From the NCBI GenBank assembly GCA_944368215.1, contig CALVWX010000006.1, forward strand, positions 1 to 64,000: 64,000 nt of DNA. Reading direction: 5' to 3'. The notes under the pieces were generated by a model, which was not told the DNA's origin, searched no databases, and saw nothing but the letters and a program-made list of their open reading frames with translations. Shown one piece after another: positions 62,217 to 64,000 of this stretch (positions within the stretch are counted from its first letter, which is position 1; the number at the start of each line of letters is the position of its first letter). The DNA comes from an uncultured Clostridia bacterium (lineage in GTDB: Bacteria > Bacillota > Clostridia > Christensenellales > Borkfalkiaceae). Made by a program: the position numbers and the translations under genes.

Positions 62217-63013
62217 GATACGCATTAAAAGTCGCCTACGACGGCACAGATTTTTGTGGCTGGCAGGTTCAGGCAAACGGCGTATCCGTCCAGCAGACGC
62301 TTTCAAACGCGGCCAAAGCCGCCTTCGGCGAAGACGTGATTTTTACCGCCAGCGGCCGCACGGACAGCGGCGTTCACGCCCTCGGCCAGGTCTGTCATGC
62401 CGATATTTCGGCCAACATTCCCGCCGACCGCCTCGCCGACGCGCTCAACTGCCATCTGCCGCAATCGGTTGCCGTGCTCGCTTCTGCCGCCGCGCCCAAA
62501 GGCTTCGACGCCAACCGCTCGGCCAAGAAAAAAACTTACGTCTACAGCATGTATTTTTCGCCCCGCCGCAACCCGCTTAAGGACAGGTATTCGGTGCATA
62601 TCAAGGGGGCAATCAATATTCCCGCCCTCAGGGAGGCGGCTTCGCTCTTCGTCGGCGAACACGATTTCAAAGCCTATTGCGCTTCGCGCTCGCAGGTAAA
62701 AACTACAGTCCGCACCGTATTTTCGGTCAATGTTTCGGGCGAGGGGGAGGACGTGAAAATAGAAGTCTGCGGCGGCGGCTTTTTATATAACATGGTGCGC
62801 ACCATGGTGGGAACCATGCTCGGTTATGCTTTCGGCAGGCTTTCGTGCGAAGATATAATAAATTCGCTCCAAACGCGCAACCGCGGCCTCGTCGGCAAAA
62901 CCATGCCCGCGCGCGGCCTCATGCTCAAGGAAGTCGATTACGGCATCGATCTTTTCGACGGGCAGCCCTCCTGCAAAAGCGCCTTCCCGGCCACGCAAAA
63001 CGACGGACAATAA
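62213..63013 (+). CDS. truA: tRNA pseudouridine(38-40) synthase TruA
   Basis: This 266-residue enzyme isomerises uridines 38-40 in the tRNA anticodon arm. Family motifs are YDGTDFCGWQVQ, the catalytic aspartate in ASGRTDSGVHALGQ, and FLYNMVRTMVGTML. The ATG overlaps the ecfT stop (ATGA). An ecfA-ecfT-truA order is common in Bacillota. Confidence 0.95.
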   Translation: MRYALKVAYDGTDFCGWQVQANGVSVQQTLSNAAKAAFGEDVIFTASGRTDSGVHALGQVCHADISANIPADRLADALNCHLPQSVAVLASAAAPKGFDANRSAKKKTYVYSMYFSPRRNPLKDRYSVHIKGAINIPALREAASLFVGEHDFKAYCASRSQVKTTVRTVFSVNVSGEGEDVKIEVCGGGFLYNMVRTMVGTMLGYAFGRLSCEDIINSLQTRNRGLVGKTMPARGLMLKEVDYGIDLFDGQPSCKSAFPATQNDGQ

Positions 63014-63026
63014 ATTTTACTAAAAT

Positions 63027-63056
63027 TTCACATAGTTATTTCACGCTTGCTATAAT
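63027..63056 (+). promoter_or_regulatory. Promoter of the last gene
   Basis: TATAAT with TGC directly before it (extended -10) and a weak TTCACA 18 bases upstream. Confidence 0.5.
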
Positions 63057-63099
63057 CAATTCCTATAATATTGTCACAAGGCAATAGAGAGAGTTTTAT

Positions 63100-64000
63100 A
63101 TGGATTTCTTTGAATTATTGAATTACGCAGATTTGTTTACGCCTTACGGCTCCAGCCCGTTCGACGCGCTGTGGATAAGCCTGACCATAGCGGGCGCGCT
63201 TTTCGTCATATTTTATGTGCTCGAAGCCATCGCGCTGTGGACCATATCGGGCAGAGAGGGATACAAGCACAGATGGATGTCCTTCATTCCCTTCTTCAAC
63301 ACCTATTATATAGGCGTCGTCTCCGATAAAAACAGGTTCTATAATCTTCCTTCCAAGGGCGTGTCGCTCGCGCTTGCGATTATCGAATTGCTGCTCGTCG
63401 CGGGTTACATTCTCTATTATTCCATCGCGGGAATAGTGTTTGCGGGCGGACTTTACGACGTAATCACGCAGACAAGTTCTATCACAGGGCAGACAATAGT
63501 AATCGGCTATCAGTCGTCGGGCGTCATCTCCGGCACTTGGATAGGCTGGATTTTCGATTATCTCGATATCTATATCCTACAGTGGTTCAACCTCGTATAT
63601 CTTCTCCTTAACGTGCTCGTCGTCATTTCCTTCTTTCAGACGTATGCCTGCCGCAGATACGTTCTCATGTCCCTCGGCGCGGTCATCTTCCCCATAAAGG
63701 GTATACTCATGTTTGCCGTCCGCAACAACACGGGCATGAACTACCGCGATTACGTGCGCGGCGAACAGCGCAGGCGATACGAAATGTACCAGCAGTACTC
63801 CAACCAGAACGGCGGCAATCCCTACGGCGGTTACAATCCCTACAACGGCAGACCGACGCCGCCCCCTTCGGACGGCAAACCTTACGAAGGCTCTTCGGCC
63901 CCTTCCGGTTCTGATGAAGACCCGTTCGGCGGGTTCGGCGCGTCGGACGGCGGCAAATCTTCCAAGTCGCAACCCGACGACCCCTTCGACGAATTCAAAA
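63100..64000 (+). CDS. Multi-helix membrane protein with proline/glycine-rich tail (cut by window end)
   Basis: The reading frame stays open for 300 codons to the window edge. Five to six hydrophobic segments (about residues 22-45, 88-110, 140-160, 170-190, 200-215) surround WMSFIPFFNTYYIG, a phrase seen in small uncharacterised Clostridia membrane proteins. From about residue 220 it becomes a low-complexity cytoplasmic-type tail rich in N, G, P, Y, S and D with repeated DPF motifs. GAGAGAG lies shortly before the ATG. I do not recognise a function. Confidence 0.7.
   Translation, partial: MDFFELLNYADLFTPYGSSPFDALWISLTIAGALFVIFYVLEAIALWTISGREGYKHRWMSFIPFFNTYYIGVVSDKNRFYNLPSKGVSLALAIIELLLVAGYILYYSIAGIVFAGGLYDVITQTSSITGQTIVIGYQSSGVISGTWIGWIFDYLDIYILQWFNLVYLLLNVLVVISFFQTYACRRYVLMSLGAVIFPIKGILMFAVRNNTGMNYRDYVRGEQRRRYEMYQQYSNQNGGNPYGGYNPYNGRPTPPPSDGKPYEGSSAPSGSDEDPFGGFGASDGGKSSKSQPDDPFDEFK

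Overview
The window reads as chromosome of an anaerobic, fermentative Bacillota (Clostridia-type) bacterium with moderately high G+C coding sequence. Supporting signs are a pyruvate:ferredoxin oxidoreductase, a cdaA diadenylate cyclase, a PrmA-RsmE-MtaB run, an ECF transporter core, strong GGAGG ribosome binding sites, TTGACA/TATAAT promoters, many hairpin terminators, and surface lipoproteins with InlB-type repeats. An uncultured Christensenellales-like gut lineage would fit, but that placement is inference. I saw no rRNA, tRNA, CRISPR array, transposase or phage gene.

Layout. 1-5.5 kb: a HelD-like helicase, a family 8 glycosyltransferase and a two-gene ABC-2 exporter. 5.6-18.5 kb: a giant DUF4011/SF1 helicase/Vsr-like protein, ComEC without the usual metal-binding motif, holA, cdaA, a palindrome-rich gap, a 38-residue CdaR-like microprotein, a DUF1015 protein and aspartate kinase. 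18.5-20.2 kb: a divergent flavin-binding protein and glycosyltransferase separated by a perfect 20-bp hairpin. 20.2-42.9 kb: a glycan-utilisation locus. 42.9-44.1 kb: a collagen-like surface or spore protein. 44.1-46.5 kb: a marR-MATE-GNAT operon. 46.5-52.6 kb: prmA-rsmE-mtaB-prsW-HIT, a MITE-like repeat and an aldose epimerase. 52.6-54.3 kb: an AT-rich island with a secreted protein and an XRE/DUF2975 pair. 54.3-59.0 kb: a methyltransferase and nifJ. 59.3-64 kb: an ECF core with its two ATPases fused, ecfT, truA and a membrane protein cut by the window end.

The glycan locus is the richest region. Two LacI-family regulators, at least five near-identical 16-bp palindromes (consensus ATGTTAACGTTAACAT) and matching promoters appear to link a CE2-like SGNH esterase, a frameshifted repeat lipoprotein, a 1455-residue SGNH lipoprotein with seven beta-rich repeats, a complete sugar ABC importer whose ATPase has an enlarged C-terminus, a secreted and a cytoplasmic GH30 hydrolase, another lipoprotein and a small membrane protein. 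The implied scheme is surface binding and deacetylation, extracellular cleavage, import and intracellular hydrolysis of a glycan. The substrate cannot be read from sequence alone.
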